From: Metridium senile
Lineage: Eukaryota > Cnidaria > Anthozoa > Actiniaria > Metridiidae
DNA length: 64,000 nt
Assembly: GCA_949775045.1 (NCBI GenBank)
Contig: OX459110.1
Span: 4,720,229 to 4,784,228 of the forward strand
Direction: 5' to 3'
Below, in pieces: positions 19,280-36,300 of the stretch. The notes under the pieces were generated by a model. The model made no database searches and had not been told where the DNA came from. It worked only from the letters and a program-made list of their open reading frames with translations. A program made the position numbers and the translations under genes. Positions within the stretch are counted from its first letter, which is position 1, and every line of letters starts with the position of its first letter.

Positions 19280-22200
19280 AATACAAACATGGATGGACAC
19301 AATACAGTACAAACATGGATGGACACGATACAATACAAACATGGATGGACACAACACAATACAAACATGGATGGACACAATACAAACATGGTTGGACACG
19401 ATACAATACAAACATGGATGGACACGATACAATACAAACATGGATGGACACAATACAATACAAACATGGATGGACACAATACAATACAAACATGGATGGA
19501 CACAATACAGTACAAACATGGATGGACACAACACAATACAAACATGGATGGACACAATACAAACATGGTTGGACACGATACAATACAAACATGGATGGAC
19601 ACGATACAATACAAACATGGATGGACACAATACAATACAAACATGGATGGACACAATACAATACAAACATGGATGGACACAATACAGTACAAACATGGAT
19701 GGACACGATACAATACAAACATGGATGGACACAATACAATACAAACATGGATGGACACAATACAATACAAACATGGATGGACACAATACAAACATGGATG
19801 GACACGATACAATACAAACATGGATGGACACAATACAATACAAACATGGATGGACACAATACAATACAAACATGGATGGACACAATACAGTACAAACATG
19901 GATGGACACAATACAATACAAACATGGATGGACAGGATACAATACAAACATGGATGGACACAATACAATACAAACATGGATGGACACGATACAATACAAA
20001 CATGGATGGACACAATACAAACATGGATGGACACAATACAATACAAACATGGATGGACACAATACAATACAAACATGGATGGACACAATACAAACATGGA
20101 TGGACACGATACAATACAAACATGGATGGACACAATACAATACAAACATGGATGGACACAATACAATACAAACATGGATGGACACAATACAGTACAAACA
20201 TGGATGGACACAATACAATACAAACATGGATGGACAGGATACAATACAAACATGGATGGACACAATACAATACAAACATGGATGGACACGATACAATACA
20301 AACATGGATGGACACAATACAAACATGGATGGACACAATACAATACAAACATGGATGGACACAATACAAACATGGATGGACACAATACAGTACAAACATG
20401 GATGGACACGATACAATACAAACATGGATGGACACAACACAATACAAACATGGATGGACACAATACAAACATGGTTGGACACGATACAATACAAACATGG
20501 ATGGACACGATACAATACAAACATGGATGGACACAATACAATACAAACATGGATGGACACAATACAATACAAACATGGATGGACACAATACAGTACAAAC
20601 ATGGATGGACACAACACAATACAAACATGGATGGACACAATACAAACATGGTTGGACACGATACAATACAAACATGGATGGACACGATACAATACAAACA
20701 TGGATGGACACAATACAATACAAACATGGATGGACACAATACAATACAAACATGGATGGACACAATACAGTACAAACATGGATGGACACAATACAATACA
20801 AACATGGATGGACACAACACAATACAAACATGGATGGACACAATACAAACATGGATGGACACAATACAATACAAACATGGATGGACACAACACAATACAA
20901 ACATGGATGGACACAATACAAACATGGTTGGACACGATACAATACAAACATGGATGGACACGATACAATACAAACATGGATGGACACAATACAATACAAA
21001 CATGGATGGACACAATACAATACAAACATGGATGGACACAATACAGTACAAACATGGATGGACACAACACAATACAAACATGGATGGACACAAAACAAAC
21101 ATGCTTGGACACGATACAATACAAACATGGATGGACACGATACAATACAAACATGGATGGACACAATACAATACAAACATGGATGGACACGATACAATAC
21201 AAACATGGATGGACACAATACAAACATGGATGGACACGATACAATACAAACATGGATGGACACAATACAATACAAACATGGATGGACACAATACAATACA
21301 AACATGGATGGACACAATACAAACATGGATGGACACGATACAATACAAACATGGATGGACATAATACAATACAAACATGGATGGACACAATACAATACAA
21401 ACATGGATGGACACAATACAGTACAAACATGGATGGACACAATACAATACAAACATGGATGGACACGATACAATACAAACATGGATGGACACAATACAAT
21501 ACAAACATGGATGGACACGATACAATACAAACATGGATGGACACAATACAAACATGGATGGACACAATACAATACAAACATGGATGGACACAATACAATA
21601 CAAACATGGATGGACACAATACAAACATGGATGGACACAATACAGTACAAACATGGATGGACACGATACAATACAAACATGGATGGACACAATACAATAC
21701 AAACATGGATGGACACAATACAATACAAACATGGATGGACACAACACAATACAAACATGGATGGACACGATACAATACAAACATGGATGGACACAACACA
21801 ATACAAACATGGATGGACACAATACAAACATGGTTGGACACGATACAATACAAACATGGATGGACACGATACAATACAAACATGGATGGACACAACACAA
21901 TACAAACATGGATGGACACAATACAAACATGGATGGACACGATACAGTACAAACATGGATGGACACAACACAATACAAACATGGATGGACACAATACAAT
22001 ACAAACATGGATGGACACAATACAAACATGGATGGACACAATACAGTACAAACATGGATGGACACGATACAATACAAACATGGATGGACACAACACAATA
22101 CAAACATGGATGGACACAATACAAACATGGTTGGACACGATACAATACAAACATGGATGGACACGATACAATACAAACATGGATGGACACAATACAATAC

Positions 22201-24115
22201 AAACATGGATGGACACAATACAATACAAACATGGATGGACACAATACAGTACAAACATGGATGGACACAACACAATACAAACATGGATGGACACAATACA
22301 AACATGGTTGGACACGATACAATACAAACATGGATGGACACGATACAATACAAACATGGATGGACACAATACAATACAAACATGGATGGACACAATACAA
22401 TACAAACATGGATGGACACAATACAGTACAAACATGGATGGACACGATACAATACAAACATGGATGGACACAATACAATACAAACATGGATGGACACAAT
22501 ACAATACAAACATGGATGGACACAATACAAACATGGATGGACACGATACAATACAAACATGGATGGACACAATACAATACAAACATGGATGGACACAATA
22601 CAATACAAACATGGATGGACACAATACAGTACAAACATGGATGGACACAATACAATACAAACATGGATGGACAGGATACAATACAAACATGGATGGACAC
22701 AATACAATACAAACATGGATGGACACGATACAATACAAACATGGATGGACACAATACAAACATGGATGGACACAATACAATACAAACATGGATGGACACA
22801 ATACAATACAAACATGGATGGACACAATACAAACATGGATGGACACGATACAATACAAACATGGATGGACACAATACAATACAAACATGGATGGACACAA
22901 TACAATACAAACATGGATGGACACAATACAGTACAAACATGGATGGACACAATACAATACAAACATGGATGGACAGGATACAATACAAACATGGATGGAC
23001 ACAATACAATACAAACATGGATGGACACGATACAATACAAACATGGATGGACACAATACAAACATGGATGGACACAATACAATACAAACATGGATGGACA
23101 CAATACAAACATGGATGGACACAATACAGTACAAACATGGATGGACACGATACAATACAAACATGGATGGACACAACACAATACAAACATGGATGGACAC
23201 AATACAAACATGGTTGGACACGATACAATACAAACATGGATGGACACGATACAATACAAACATGGATGGACACAATACAATACAAACATGGATGGACACA
23301 ATACAATACAAACATGGATGGACACAATACAGTACAAACATGGATGGACACAACACAATACAAACATGGATGGACACAATACAAACATGGTTGGACACGA
23401 TACAATACAAACATGGATGGACACGATACAATACAAACATGGATGGACACAATACAATACAAACATGGATGGACACAATACAATACAAACATGGATGGAC
23501 ACAATACAGTACAAACATGGATGGACACAATACAATACAAACATGGATGGACACAACACAATACAAACATGGATGGACACAATACAAACATGGATGGACA
23601 CAATACAATACAAACATGGATGGACACAACACAATACAAACATGGATGGACACAATACAAACATGGTTGGACACGATACAATACAAACATGGATGGACAC
23701 GATACAATACAAACATGGATGGACACAATACAATACAAACATGGATGGACACAATACAATACAAACATGGATGGACACAATACAGTACAAACATGGATGG
23801 ACACAACACAATACAAACATGGATGGACACAATACAAACATGCTTGGACACGATACAATACAAACATGGATGGACACGATACAATACAAACATGGATGGA
23901 CACAATACAATACAAACATGGATGGACACGATACAATACAAACATGGATGGACACAATACAAACATGGATGGACACGATACAATACAAACATGGATGGAC
24001 ACAATACAATACAAACATGGATGGACACAATACAATACAAACATGGATGGACACAATACAAACATGGATGGACACGATACAATACAAACATGGATGGACA
24101 TAATACAATACAAAC
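19280..24115 (+). repeat. Duplicated segments 2739 bp apart
   Basis: Two segments of about 2.1 kb (about 19.28-21.4 and 22.0-24.1 kb) align at an offset of 2739 bp, separated by about 0.65 kb that does not match at this offset. Shared markers are GGACAGGATAC at about 19934/22673 and 20233/22973, and GGACATAATAC at about 21359/24098. The latter marker occurs again near 31366, which suggests further, more distant copies. Confidence 0.75.
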
Positions 24116-27029
24116 ATGGATGGACACAATACAATACAAACATGGATGGACACAATACAGTACAAACATGGATGGACACAATACAATACAAACATGGATG
24201 GACACGATACAATACAAACATGGATGGACACAATACAATACAAACATGGATTGACACGATACAATACAAACATGGATGGACACAATACAAACATGGATGG
24301 ACACAATACAATACAAACATGGATGGACACAATACAATACAAACATGGATGGACACAATACAAACATGGATGGACACAATACAGTACAAACATGGATGGA
24401 CACGATACAATACAAACATGGATGGACACAATACAATACAAACATGGATGGACACAATACAATACAAACATGGATGGACACAACACAATACAAACATGGA
24501 TGGACACAATACAAACATGGTTGGACACAACACAATACAAACATGGATGGACACAATACAAACATGGTTGGACACGATACAATACAAACATGGATGGACA
24601 CGATACAATACAAACATGGATGGACACAACACAATACAAACATGGATGGACACAATACAAACATGGATGGACACGATACAGTACAAACATGGATGGACAC
24701 AACACAATACAAACATGGATGGACACAATACAATACAAACATGGTTGGACACGATACAATACAAACATGGATGGACACAACACAATACAAACATGGATGG
24801 ACACAATACAAACATGGTTGGACACGATACAATACAAACATGGATGGATACGATACAATACAAACATGGATGGACACAATACAATACAAACATGGATGGA
24901 CACAATACAATACAAACATGGATGGACACAATACAGTACAAACATGGATGGACACAACACAATACAAACATGGATGGACACAATACAAACATGGTTGGAC
25001 ACGATACAATACAAACATGGATGGACACGATACAATACAAACATGGATGGACACAATACAATACAAACATGGATGGACACAATACAATACAAACATGGAT
25101 GGACACAATACAGTACAAACATGGATGGACACAATACAATACAAACATGGATGGACACAACACAATACAAACATGGATGGACACAATACAAACATGGATG
25201 GACACAATACAATACAAACATGGATGGACACAACACAATACAAACATGGATGGACACAATACAAACATGGTTGGACACGATACAATACAAACATGGATGG
25301 ACACGATACAATACAAACATGGATGGACACAATACAATACAAAATGGATGGACACAATACAATACAAACATGGATGGACACAATACAGTACAAACATGGA
25401 TGGACACAACACAATACAAACATGGATGGACACAATACAAACATGCTTGGACACGATACAATACAAACATGGATGGACACGATACAATACAAACATGGAT
25501 GGACACAATACAATACAAACATGGATGGACACGATACAATACAAACATGGATGGACATAATACAATACAAACATGGATGGACACAATACAATACAAACAT
25601 GGATGGACACAATACAGTACAAACATGGATGGACACAATACAATACAAACATGGATGGACACGATACAATACAAACATGGATGGACACAATACAATACAA
25701 ACATGGATTGACACGATACAATACAAACATGGATGGACACAATACAAACATGGATGGACACAATACAATACAAACATGGATGGACACAATACAATACAAA
25801 CATGGATGGACACAATACAAACATGGATGGACACAATACAGTACAAACATGGATGGACACGATACAATACAAACATGGATGGACACAATACAATACAAAC
25901 ATGGATGGACACAATACAATACAAACATGGATGGACACAACACAATACAAACATGGATGGACACAATACAAACATGGTTGGACACAACACAATACAAACA
26001 TGGATGGACACAATACAAACATGGTTGGACACGATACAATACAAACATGGATGGACACGATACAATACAAACATGGATGGACACAACACAATACAAACAT
26101 GGATGGACACAATACAAACATGGATGGACACGATACAGTACAAACATGGATGGACACAACACAATACAAACATGGATGGACACAATACAATACAAACATG
26201 GTTGGACACGATACAATACAAACATGGATGGACACAACACAATACAAACATGGATGGACACAATACAAACATGGTTGGACACGATACAATACAAACATGG
26301 ATGGATACGATACAATACAAACATGGATGGACACAATACAATACAAACATGGATGGACACAATACAATACAAACATGGATGGACACAATACAGTACAAAC
26401 ATGGATGGACACAACACAATACAAACATGGATGGACACAATACAAACATGGTTGGACACGATACAATACAAACATGGATGGACACGATACAATACAAACA
26501 TGGATGGACACAATACAATACAAACATGGATGGACACAATACAATACAAACATGGATGGACACAATACAGTACAAACATGGATGGACACAATACAATACA
26601 AACATGGATGGACACAACACAATACAAACATGGATGGACACAATACAAACATGGATGGACACAATACAATACAAACATGGATGGACACAACACAATACAA
26701 ACATGGATGGACACAATACAAACATGGTTGGACACGATACAATACAAACATGGATGGACACGATACAATACAAACATGGATGGACACAATACAATACAAA
26801 ATGGATGGACACAATACAATACAAACATGGATGGACACAATACAGTACAAACATGGATGGACACAACACAATACAAACATGGATGGACACAATACAAACA
26901 TGCTTGGACACGATACAATACAAACATGGATGGACACGATACAATACAAACATGGATGGACACAATACAATACAAACATGGATGGACACGATACAATACA
27001 AACATGGATGGACACAATACAAACATGGT
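24116..27029 (+). repeat. 1457-bp tandem duplication
   Basis: Two adjacent copies meet at about 25572/25573. Every rare variant in the first copy reappears 1457 bp later: GGATACGATAC (about 24848 and 26304), the shortened junction ACAAAATGG (about 25341 and 26798) and ATTGACACG (about 24250 and 25707). A related block with the same rare variants occurs near 32.1-32.6 kb. Shared private mutations indicate recent duplication. Confidence 0.88.
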
Positions 27030-30000
27030 TGGACACGATACAATACAAACATGGATGGACACAACACAATACAAACATGGATGGACACAATACAAACATG
27101 GTTGGACACGATACAATACAAACATGGATGGACACGATACAATACAAACATGGATGGACACAATACAATACAAACATGGATGGACACAATACAATACAAA
27201 CATGGATGGACACAATACAGTACAAACATGGATGGACACAATACAGTACAAACATGGATGGACACAATACAAACATGGATGGACACGATACAATACAAAC
27301 ATGGATGGACACGATACAGTACAAACATGGATGGACACAACACAATACAAACATGGATGGACACAATACAATACAAACATGGTTGGACACGATACAATAC
27401 AAACATGGATGGACACAACACAATACAAACATGGATGGACACAATACAAACATGGTTGGACACGATACAATACAAACATGGATGGACACGATACAATACA
27501 AACATGGATGGACACAATACAATACAAACATGGATGGACACAATACAATACAAACATGGATGGACACAATACAGTACAAACATGGATGGACACAACACAA
27601 TACAAACATGGATGGACACAATACAAACATGGTTGGACACGATACAATACAAACATGGATGGACACGATACAATACAAACATGGATGGACACAATACAAT
27701 ACAAACATGGATGGACACAATACAATACAAACATGGATGGACACAATACAGTACAAACATGGATGGACACAATACAATACAAACATGGATGGACACAACA
27801 CAATACAAACATGGATGGACACAATACAAACATGGATGGACACAATACAATACAAACATGGATGGACACAACACAATACAAACATGGATGGACACAATAC
27901 AAACATGGTTGGACACGATACAATACAAACATGGATGGACACGATACAATACAAACATGGATGGACACAATACAATACAAACATGGATGGACACAATACA
28001 GTACAAACATGGATGGACACAATACAGTACAAACATGGATGGACACAATACAAACATGGATGGACACGATACAGTACAAACATGGATGGACACAACACAA
28101 TACAAACATGGATGGACACAATACAATACAAACATGGTTGGACACAATACAATACAAACATGGATGGACACAATACAATACAAACATGGATGGACACGAT
28201 ACAATACAAACATGGATGGACACAATACAGTACAAACATGGTTGAACACAATACAATACAAACATGGATGGACACAATACAATACAAACATGGATGGACA
28301 CAATACAGTACAAACATGGATGGACACAACACAATACAAACATGGATGGACACAATACAAACATGGATGGACACAATACAGTACAAACATGGATGGACAC
28401 AACACAATACAAACATGGATGGACACAATACAAACATGGTTGGACACGATACAATACAAACATGGATGGACACGATACAATACAAACATGGATGGACACA
28501 ATACAATACAAACATGGATGGACACAATACAATACAAACATGGATGGACACAATACAGTACAAACATGGATGGACACAATACAATACAAACATGGATGGA
28601 CACAACACAATACAAACATGGATGGACACAATACAAACATGGATGGACACAATACAATACAAACATGGATGGACACAACACAATACAAACATGGATGGAC
28701 ACAATACAAACATGGTTGGACACGATACAATACAAACATGGATGGACACGATACAATACAAACATGGATGGACACAATACAATACAAACATGGATGGACA
28801 CAATACAGTACAAACATGGATGGACACAATACAGTACAAACATGGATGGACACAATACAAACATGGATGGACACGATACAGTACAAACATGGATGGACAC
28901 AACACAATACAAACATGGATGGACACAATACAATACAAACATGGTTGGACACAATACAATACAAACATGGATGGACACAATACAATACAAACATGGATGG
29001 ACACGATACAATACAAACATGGATGGACACAATACAGTACAAACATGGTTGAACACAATACAATACAAACATGGATGGACACAATACAATACAAACATGG
29101 ATGGACACAATACAGTACAAACATGGATGGACACAACACAATACAAACATGGATGGACACAATACAAATATGGATGGACACAATACAATACAAACATGGT
29201 TGGACACAACATAATACAAACATGGATGGACACAATACAATACAAACATGGATGGACACGATACAATACAAACATGGATGGACACAATACAGTACAAACA
29301 TGGTTGAACACAATACAATACAAACATGGATGGACACAATACAATACAAACATGGATGGACACGATACAGTACAAACATGGATGGACACAACACAATACA
29401 AACATGGATGGACACAATACAAACATGGTTGGACACGATACAATACAAACATGGATGGACACAATACAATACAAACATGGATGGACACAATACAATACAA
29501 ACATGGATGGACACAATACAGTACAAACATGGATGGACACAATACAGTACAAACATGGATGGACACAATACAAACATGGATGGACACGATACAATACAAA
29601 CATGGATGGACACGATACAGTACAAACATGGATGGACACAACACAAACATGGATGGACACGACACAATACAAACATGGATGGACACGATACAGTACAAAC
29701 ATGGATGGACACAACACAATACAAACATGGATGGACACAATACAATACAAACATGGATGGACACAATACAAACATGGTTGGACACGATACAATACAAACA
29801 TGGATGGACACGATACAATACAAACATGGATGGACACAATACAATACAAACATGGATGGACACAATACAATACAAACATGGATGGACACAATACAATACA
29901 AACATGGATGGACACAATACAAACATGGATGGACACAATACAATACAAACATGGATGGACACGATACAATACAAACATGGATGGACACAATACAGTACAA

Positions 30001-33000
30001 ACATGGTTGAACACAATACAATACAAACATGGATGGACACAATACAATACAAACATGGATGGACACGATACAGTACAAACATGGATGGACACAACACAAT
30101 ACAAACATGGATGGACACAATACAAACATGGTTGGACACGATACAATACAAACATGGATGGACACAATACAATACAAACATGGATGGACACAATACAATA
30201 CAAACATGGATGGACACAATACAGTACAAACATGGATGGACACAATACAGTACAAACATGGATGGACACAATACAAACATGGATGGACACGATACAATAC
30301 AAACATGGATGGACACGATACAGTACAAACATGGATGGACACAACACAAACATGGATGGACACGACACAATACAAACATGGATGGACACAATACAGTACA
30401 AACATGGATGGACACGATACAATACAAACATGGATGGACACAACACAATACAAACATGGATGGACACAATACAAACATGGTTGGACACGATACAATACAA
30501 ACATGGATGGACACGATACAATACAAACATGGATGGACACAATACAATACAAACATGGATGGACACAATACAATACAAACATGGATGGACACAATACAGT
30601 ACAAACATGGATGGACACAACACAATACAAACATGGATGGACACAATACAAACATGGTTGGACACGATACAATACAAACATGGATGGACACGATACAATA
30701 CAAACATGGATGGACACAATACAATACAAACATGGATGGACACAATACAATACAAACATGGATGGACACAATACAGTACAAACATGGATGGACACAATAC
30801 AATACAAACATGGATGGACACAACACAATACAAACATGGATGGACACAATACAAACATGGATGGACACAATACAATACAAACATGGATGGACACAACACA
30901 ATACAAACATGGATGGACACAATACAAACATGGTTGGACACGATACAATACAAACATGGATGGACACGATACAATACAAACATGGATGGACACAATACAA
31001 TACAAACATGGATGGACACAATACAATACAAACATGGATGGACACAATACAGTACAAACATGGATGGACACAACACAATACAAACATGGATGGACACAAT
31101 ACAAACATGCTTGGACACGATACAATACAAACATGGATGGACACGATACAATACAAACATGGATGGACACAATACAATACAAACATGGATGGACACGATA
31201 CAATACAAACATGGATGGACACAATACAAACATGGATGGACACGATACAATACAAACATGGATGGACACAATACAATACAAACATGGATGGACACAATAC
31301 AATACAAACATGGATGGACACAATACAAACATGGATGGACACGATACAATACAAACATGGATGGACATAATACAATACAAACATGGATGGACACAATACA
31401 ATACAAACATGGATGGACACAATACAGTACAAACATGGATGGACACAATACAATACAAACATGGATGGACACGATACAATACAAACATGGATGGACACAA
31501 TACAATACAAACATGGATGGACACGATACAATACAAACATGGATGGACACAATACAAACATGGATGGACACAATACAATACAAACATGGATGGACACAAT
31601 ACAATACAAACATGGATGGACACAATACAAACATGGATGGACACAATACAGTACAAACATGGATGGACACGATACAATACAAACATGGATGGACACAATA
31701 CAATACAAACATGGATGGACACAATACAATACAAACATGGATGGACACAACACAATACAAACATGGATGGACACGATACAATACAAACATGGATGGACAC
31801 AACACAATACAAACATGGATGGACACAATACAAACATGGTTGGACACGATACAATACAAACATGGATGGACACGATACAATACAAACATGGATGGACACA
31901 ACACAATACAAACATGGATGGACACAATACAAACATGGATGGACACGATACAGTACAAACATGGATGGACACAACACAATACAAACATGGATGGACACAA
32001 TACAATACAAACATGGTTGGACACGATACAATACAAACATGGATGGACACAACACAATACAAACATGGATGGACACAATACAAACATGGTTGGACACGAT
32101 ACAATACAAACATGGATGGATACGATACAATACAAACATGGATGGACACAATACAATACAAACATGGATGGACACAATACAATACAAACATGGATGGACA
32201 CAATACAGTACAAACATGGATGGACACAACACAATACAAACATGGATGGACACAATACAAACATGGTTGGACACGATACAATACAAACATGGATGGACAC
32301 GATACAATACAAACATGGATGGACACAATACAATACAAACATGGATGGACACAATACAATACAAACATGGATGGACACAATACAGTACAAACATGGATGG
32401 ACACAATACAATACAAACATGGATGGACACAACACAATACAAACATGGATGGACACAATACAAACATGGATGGACACAATACAATACAAACATGGATGGA
32501 CACAACACAATACAAACATGGATGGACACAATACAAACATGGTTGGACACGATACAATACAAACATGGATGGACACGATACAATACAAACATGGATGGAC
32601 ACAATACAATACAAAATGGATGGACACAATACAATACAAACATGGATGGACACAATACAGTACAAACATGGATGGACACAACACAATACAAACATGGATG
32701 GACACAATACAAACATGCTTGGACACGATACAATACAAACATGGATGGACACGATACAATACAAACATGGATGGACACAATACAATACAAACATGGATGG
32801 ACACGATACAATACAAACATGGATGGACACAATACAAACATGGTTGGACACGATACAATACAAACATGGATGGACACAACACAATACAAACATGGATGGA
32901 CACAATACAAACATGGTTGGACACGATACAATACAAACATGGATGGACACGATACAATACAAACATGGATGGACACAATACAATACAAACATGGATGGAC

Positions 33001-33344
33001 ACAATACAATACAAACATGGATGGACACAATACAGTACAAACATGGATGGACACAATACAGTACAAACATGGATGGACACAATACAAACATGGATGGACA
33101 CGATACAATACAAACATGGATGGACACGATACAGTACAAACATGGATGGACACAACACAATACAAACATGGATGGACACAATACAATACAAACATGGTTG
33201 GACACGATACAATACAAACATGGATGGACACAACACAATACAAACATGGATGGACACAATACAAACATGGTTGGACACGATACAATACAAACATGGATGG
33301 ACACGATACAATACAAACATGGATGGACACAATACAATACAAAC

Positions 33345-36300
33345 ATGGATGGACACAATACAATACAAACATGGATGGACACAATACAGTACAAACATGG
33401 ATGGACACAACACAATACAAACATGGATGGACACAATACAAACATGGTTGGACACGATACAATACAAACATGGATGGACACGATACAATACAAACATGGA
33501 TGGACACAATACAATACAAACATGGATGGACACAATACAATACAAACATGGATGGACACAATACAGTACAAACATGGATGGACACAATACAATACAAACA
33601 TGGATGGACACAACACAATACAAACATGGATGGACACAATACAAACATGGATGGACACAATACAATACAAACATGGATGGACACAACACAATACAAACAT
33701 GGATGGACACAATACAAACATGGTTGGACACGATACAATACAAACATGGATGGACACGATACAATACAAACATGGATGGACACAATACAATACAAACATG
33801 GATGGACACAATACAGTACAAACATGGATGGACACAATACAGTACAAACATGGATGGACACAATACAAACATGGATGGACACGACACAATACAAACATGG
33901 ATGGACACGATACAGTACAAACATGGATGGACACAACACAATACAAACATGGATGGACACAATACAATACAAACATGGTTGGACACAATACAATACAAAC
34001 ATGGATGGACACAATACAATACAAACATGGATGGACACGATACAATACAAACATGGATGGACACAATACAGTACAAACATGGTTGAACACAATACAATAC
34101 AAACATGGATGGACACAATACAATACAAACATGGATGGCCACAATACAGTACAAACATGGATGGACACAACACAATACAAACATGGATGGACACAATACA
34201 AACATGGATGGACACAATACAATACAAACATGGTTGGACACAATATAATACAAACATGGATGGACACAATACAATACAAACATGGATGGACACGATACAA
34301 TACAAACATGGATGGACACAATACAGTACAAACATGGTTGAACACAATACAATACAAACATGGATGGACACAATACAATACAAACATGGATGGACACGAT
34401 ACAGTACAAACATGGATGGACACAACACAATACAAACATGGATGGACACAATACAAACATGGTTGGACACGATACAATACAAACATGGATGGACACAATA
34501 CAATACAAACATGGATGGACACAATACAATACAAACATGGATGGACACAATACAGTACAAACATGGATGGACACAATACAGTACAAACATGGATGGACAC
34601 AATACAAACATGGATGGACACGATACAATACAAACATGGATGGACACGATACAGTACAAACATGGATGGACACAACACAATACAAACATGGATGGACACA
34701 ATACAGTACAAACATGGATGGACACAATACAATACAAACATGGATGGACACAACACAATACAAACATGGATGGACACAATACAATACAAACATGGATGGA
34801 CACAATACAGTACAAACATGGATGGACACAATACAGTACAAACATGGATGGACACAATACAAACATGGATGGACACGACACAATACAAACATGGATGGAC
34901 ACGATACAGTACAAACATGGATGGACACAACACAATACAAACATGGATGGACACAATACAATACAAACATGGTTGGACACAATACAATACAAACATGGAT
35001 GGACACAATACAATACAAACATGGATGGACACGATACAATACAAACATGGATGGACACAATACAATACAAACATGGATGGACACAATACAATACAAACAT
35101 GGATGGACACAATACAGTACAAACATGGATGGACACAATACAGTACAAACATGGATGGACACAATACAAACATGGATGGACACGACACAATACAAACATG
35201 GATGGACACGATACAGTACAAACATGGATGGACACAACACAATACAAACATGGATGGACACAATACAATACAAACATGGTTGGACACAATACAATACAAA
35301 CATGGATGGACACAATACAATACAAACATGGATGGACACGATACAATACAAACATGGATGGACACAATACAATACAAACATGGATGGACACAATACAATA
35401 CAAACATGGATGGACACAATACAGTACAAACATGGATGGACACAATACAGTACAAACATGGATGGACACAATACAAACATGGATGGACACGACACAATAC
35501 AAACATGGATGGACACGATACAGTACAAACATGGATGGACACAACACAATACAAACATGGATGGACACAATACAATACAAACATGGTTGGACACAATACA
35601 ATAGAAACATGGATGGACACAATACAATACAAACATGGATGGACACGATACAATACAAACATGGATGGACACAATACAGTACAAACATGGTTGAACACAA
35701 TACAATACAAACATGGATGGACACAATACAATACAAACATGGATGGACACAATACAGTACAAACATGGATGGACACAACACAATACAAACATGGATGGAC
35801 ACAATACAAACATGGATGGACACAATACAATACAAACATGGTTGGACACAATACAATACAAACATGGATGGACACGATACAGTACAAACATGGATGGACA
35901 CGATACAATACAAACATGGATGGACACAATACAGTACAAACATGGTTGAACACAATACAATACAAACATGGATGGACACAATACAATACAAACATGGATG
36001 GACACGATACAGTACAAACATGGATGGACACAACACAATACAAACATGGATGGACACAATACAAACATGGTTGGACACGATACAATACAAACATGGATGG
36101 ACACAATACAATACAAACATGGTTGGACACAATACAATACAAACATGGATGGACACAATACAATACAAACATGGATGGACACGATACAATACAAACATGG
36201 ATGGACACAATACAGTACAAACATGGTTGAACACAATACAATACAAACATGGTTGAACACAATACAATACAAACATGGATGGACACAATACAATACAAAC

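Larger units (their letters stand above)
16570..28240 (+). repeat. Array domain without the GGTTGAAC variant (B-type)
   Basis: Between the GGTTGAAC unit near 16557 and the next near 28240 I find no GGTTGAAC, although it recurs every few hundred bases in the preceding 16 kb. CACGACAC is also not seen here. The domain is instead rich in CACGATAC and in GGTTGG units, and has its own private markers (GCTTGG, GGACAGGATAC, GGATACGATAC, GGACATAATAC). Because GGTTGAAC supplies the usual TGA, plus-strand frames stay open for 7-8 kb here. Domain limits are defined only by the variant's absence. Confidence 0.75.
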
